Assembly: GCA_001593865.1 (NCBI GenBank)
Contig: LUCB01000008.1
Coordinates: 1 to 63,046 of the forward strand
Reading direction: 5' to 3'
DNA: 63,046 nt
Source of the DNA: Candidatus Bathyarchaeota archaeon B24
GTDB taxonomy: Archaea; Thermoproteota; CALKCG01; B24
Shown here in pieces: positions 61,329-63,046 of the stretch (positions are counted from its first letter, which is position 1; each line of letters opens with the position of its first letter). The notes under the pieces were generated by a model, which ran no database searches, was not told the origin of the DNA, and saw only the letters and a program-made list of their open reading frames with translations. The translations under genes were made by a program, and so were the position numbers.

Positions 61329-62495
61329 ATGGGTCTAACGTTTAGAGAGAGGATACTTAGGACGTTTGAGAGGAGGAGGGTCGATAGGGTCGTATGGCAG
61401 CCTAGAATCTACTACTGGTTCTATGGAAACAGGCTTAGGAATAAGCTCCCTAACGGCTACACGGATGAAAGCCTTCTACGCGGTTTATACGAGGTCATTC
61501 GTCCTTACAAGGGCCACGTCCCTGAGGAGTATAGAAACATGAGTATGCTCCAGGTATACGACCACTTAGGAGCAAGCCCGAGGTATCCTCAGGAGACACT
61601 TGGGGTAAGCCTGTTTAGGATGAGGGTCGACGAGCGTAAGGTTAGGGTTAGGAGCTTTAGAGGCTCGAAGCCCGGTGAGAGGATTACGATATGGGAAACC
61701 CCGGTCGGTAAGTTGCGGGAGGTTACTGTCCACGGGTACCATACCGAATACCCCGTTAAAACCCCTGAAGACTATAGGGTGATGGAGTTTATACTGGATA
61801 ACACGGAGTTCGTGTTCGACTATAGGGCGTTTGAGGTAGCGGACAGAGCCTTCGGACCTAGGGGTGTCGTACAAACCTTCTATCCACGGTCGCCTCTTCA
61901 GAGGCTTATAGTCGATTACATGGGGTTTGAGAGGACGATAGTAGCGCTGCATCGATACCGCAGGGAGACGGAGAGGTTCATGGAAGTGATCGAAAGGTGG
62001 GACGATAAAATGTACGAAGCCCTCCTAGAGTCGCCGGTTCAGATCCTGAACTTTGGGGAGAACGTCGACGCTAGGCTTACGTCCCCCAGGCTGTTCAAAG
62101 AATACCTAGTCCCATATTATAACAAGAGGATCCGGCAGATACATAGCAGGGGGAAGTTCTGCCACATCCACATGGATGGGCATCTAAAACCTCTCCTACC
62201 CCTGCTCGAGGAAGTCGAATTCGACGGGATAGAGGCGGCTACGCCTAAGCCTCAGGGAGACATCACACTGGAGGAGCTTAAAGAGGCCCTAGGAGACAAG
62301 ATCCTCTTGGATGGGATACCAGCGATCATGTTTCTACCGGATTATCCCCTCAGGAAGCTCGAGGAGTTCGCTCGTAAAGTGCTGGAGATGTTCTCGCCGA
62401 ACCTGATATTAGGCGTCTCAGACGAGGTTCCGCCGACGGCAGATATAACACGGGTTAAACGCGTATCTCAAATCGTAGAAGAATATGAGCCTTAA
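61329..62495 (+). CDS. UroD-superfamily protein in the mannosidase operon
   Basis: 388 residues of the UroD/methyltransferase TIM barrel (starts TFRERILRTFERRRVDRVVW). The zinc-type site reads FCHIHMDGHLKPLLPLLEEV, with His-X-His in place of the His-X-Cys of MtaA, and IEAATPKPQGDITLEEL follows. It lacks heme-pathway context and diverges from the other UroD-like protein of the window. It starts 43 nt after the mannosidase stop and is probably co-transcribed. A role in handling methylated or otherwise modified mannose is possible but unproven. Confidence 0.72.
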   Translation: MGLTFRERILRTFERRRVDRVVWQPRIYYWFYGNRLRNKLPNGYTDESLLRGLYEVIRPYKGHVPEEYRNMSMLQVYDHLGASPRYPQETLGVSLFRMRVDERKVRVRSFRGSKPGERITIWETPVGKLREVTVHGYHTEYPVKTPEDYRVMEFILDNTEFVFDYRAFEVADRAFGPRGVVQTFYPRSPLQRLIVDYMGFERTIVALHRYRRETERFMEVIERWDDKMYEALLESPVQILNFGENVDARLTSPRLFKEYLVPYYNKRIRQIHSRGKFCHIHMDGHLKPLLPLLEEVEFDGIEAATPKPQGDITLEELKEALGDKILLDGIPAIMFLPDYPLRKLEEFARKVLEMFSPNLILGVSDEVPPTADITRVKRVSQIVEEYEP

Positions 62496-63046
62496 GACCT
62501 CTGACATCATGAAAAACCTCCGATACCTTTCCCCTATCGTCTGAAGCTACGTAGAATAGCGTAAGTCCTCAACGTCTTTCAAGGACAGGACCGGGTAATC
62601 TCCATGGACGACGTGGCCTCCTCCTCCCTCTAGGTTTTCCATGACAAATTACCCGAGGTAATACTTAATCCAACCACACTCGAAAAATTCATAGATAATT
62701 TCATGAGAAATCTCCGACCTTCTCCATGAAACCCCATCAACATAAGACACTTACGTATACGCACCAACCTCTTCCTCGATTCTCTCTGTGAAATCCCAAC
62801 CACGAAGATTTGAGAAGCATAGAGAAATCTATGAACCTTTCAATTCTCTTTATGAGATTCAATTCGATCTAGGTTAACGTAGTCGTCTTGGTTTCAAGCG
62901 TCTGGCGTTTTGTTAATTATTTTTTTACTTAATGTTTAAATTTTCTTTTCGTATATGTTTCGTGCGGGTTTGGTGGGTGGGTCTCGCAGAAGCCGGATAA
63001 CCCCTTGGTCAACTGTGTTAAAAGATAGTTAACACAATGTTTAAAT
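62496..63046. other. AT-rich non-coding end of the window
   Basis: No credible gene. It contains the second intergenic element (62619-62663), a run of AT-rich sequence from 62900, the motif AATGTTTAAAT twice (near 62932 and 63036), and the inverted repeat TGTGTTAA (63014-63021)/TTAACACA (63029-63036). TTTAAAT at the very end may be the promoter of a gene beyond the window. Confidence 0.5.
62619..62663. repeat. Intergenic element with palindrome ATTACCCGAGGTAAT, copy 2
   Basis: Same two-block layout as 41189-41235: CTCCTCCCTCTAGG, a spacer, then CATGACAAATTACCCGAGG and TAATA. It contains the palindrome ATTACC-CGA-GGTAAT (62648-62662). A second inverted match, GGGTAAT at 62593-62599 against ATTACCC, could form a longer hairpin. 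Confidence 0.55.

Overview
The window is a chromosomal segment of an archaeon, most likely a TACK-group lineage such as Bathyarchaeia or a near relative. The placement is an inference from gene content. GatD/GatE, a thermosome subunit, MCM with a GINS subunit, Hel308, ribosomal protein S17e, an archaeal histone and an archaellum operon in the crenarchaeal-type order (archaellins, X/D/E-like, G, F, H, I, J) are all present. Promoters look archaeal: TATA-like boxes lie about 25 nt upstream of many starts, several of which appear leaderless. Aldehyde:ferredoxin oxidoreductases, a lactate-permease homologue, a GH38 mannosidase and two UroD-like methyltransferase homologues suggest an anaerobic heterotroph.

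Layout. 0-3.1 kb: two GT4 glycosyltransferases flanking a membrane-anchored caspase/CHAT-like protein. 3.3-9.65 kb: a surface-type locus with a VWA protein, two coiled-coil proteins and a polytopic GT-C-like membrane protein. It lies between two decayed copies of the same ancestral unit; one copy kept the VWA gene and the other kept the membrane-protein gene. 9.7-18.2 kb: a Gfo/Idh/MocA oxidoreductase, then the archaellum operon on the minus strand with a winged-helix gene and a symmetric operator-like dyad upstream. 18.4-25.8 kb: AOR with its ferredoxin subunit, a threonine-synthase-like protein fused to a PadR-type winged helix, and GatE/GatD. 25.9-32.8 kb: GINS, MCM, intein-containing Hel308 and S17e. 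32.9-38.7 kb: a TIM-barrel sugar isomerase/epimerase and a PhoU-PstSCAB phosphate locus. 38.9-41.1 kb: histone, thermosome and tRNA-Glu. 41.3-47 kb: lactate permease, GNAT acetyltransferase, and an island-like stretch with three VapBC modules around a tRNA-Ser that carries an integrase N-terminal remnant. 47-50.9 kb: an operon of a probably inactive aldolase paralogue, an aldolase fused to a polyferredoxin, and a second AOR. 51-62.5 kb: an OPT-like transporter (DUF6785 type), a frameshifted PA14 protein, a D-lyxose isomerase-like cupin, two UroD-like proteins, a PfkB sugar kinase and a GH38 alpha-mannosidase, which together look like a sugar-catabolism locus. 62.5-63.05 kb is AT-rich and non-coding.

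The two most distinctive systems are these. First, at 21.2-22.6 kb, a fold-type-II PLP-enzyme domain has Arg at the Schiff-base lysine position and is fused to a DNA-binding domain, so it may be an amino-acid-sensing regulator. Second, at 47-50.9 kb, an aldolase-polyferredoxin-AOR operon looks built to oxidise the aldehyde released by an aldol cleavage directly onto ferredoxin. Several genes look one nucleotide out of frame near their start or inside a short homopolymer (caspase-like gene, histone, PA14 gene, a small ORF near 34 kb). These may be assembly errors or real decay.
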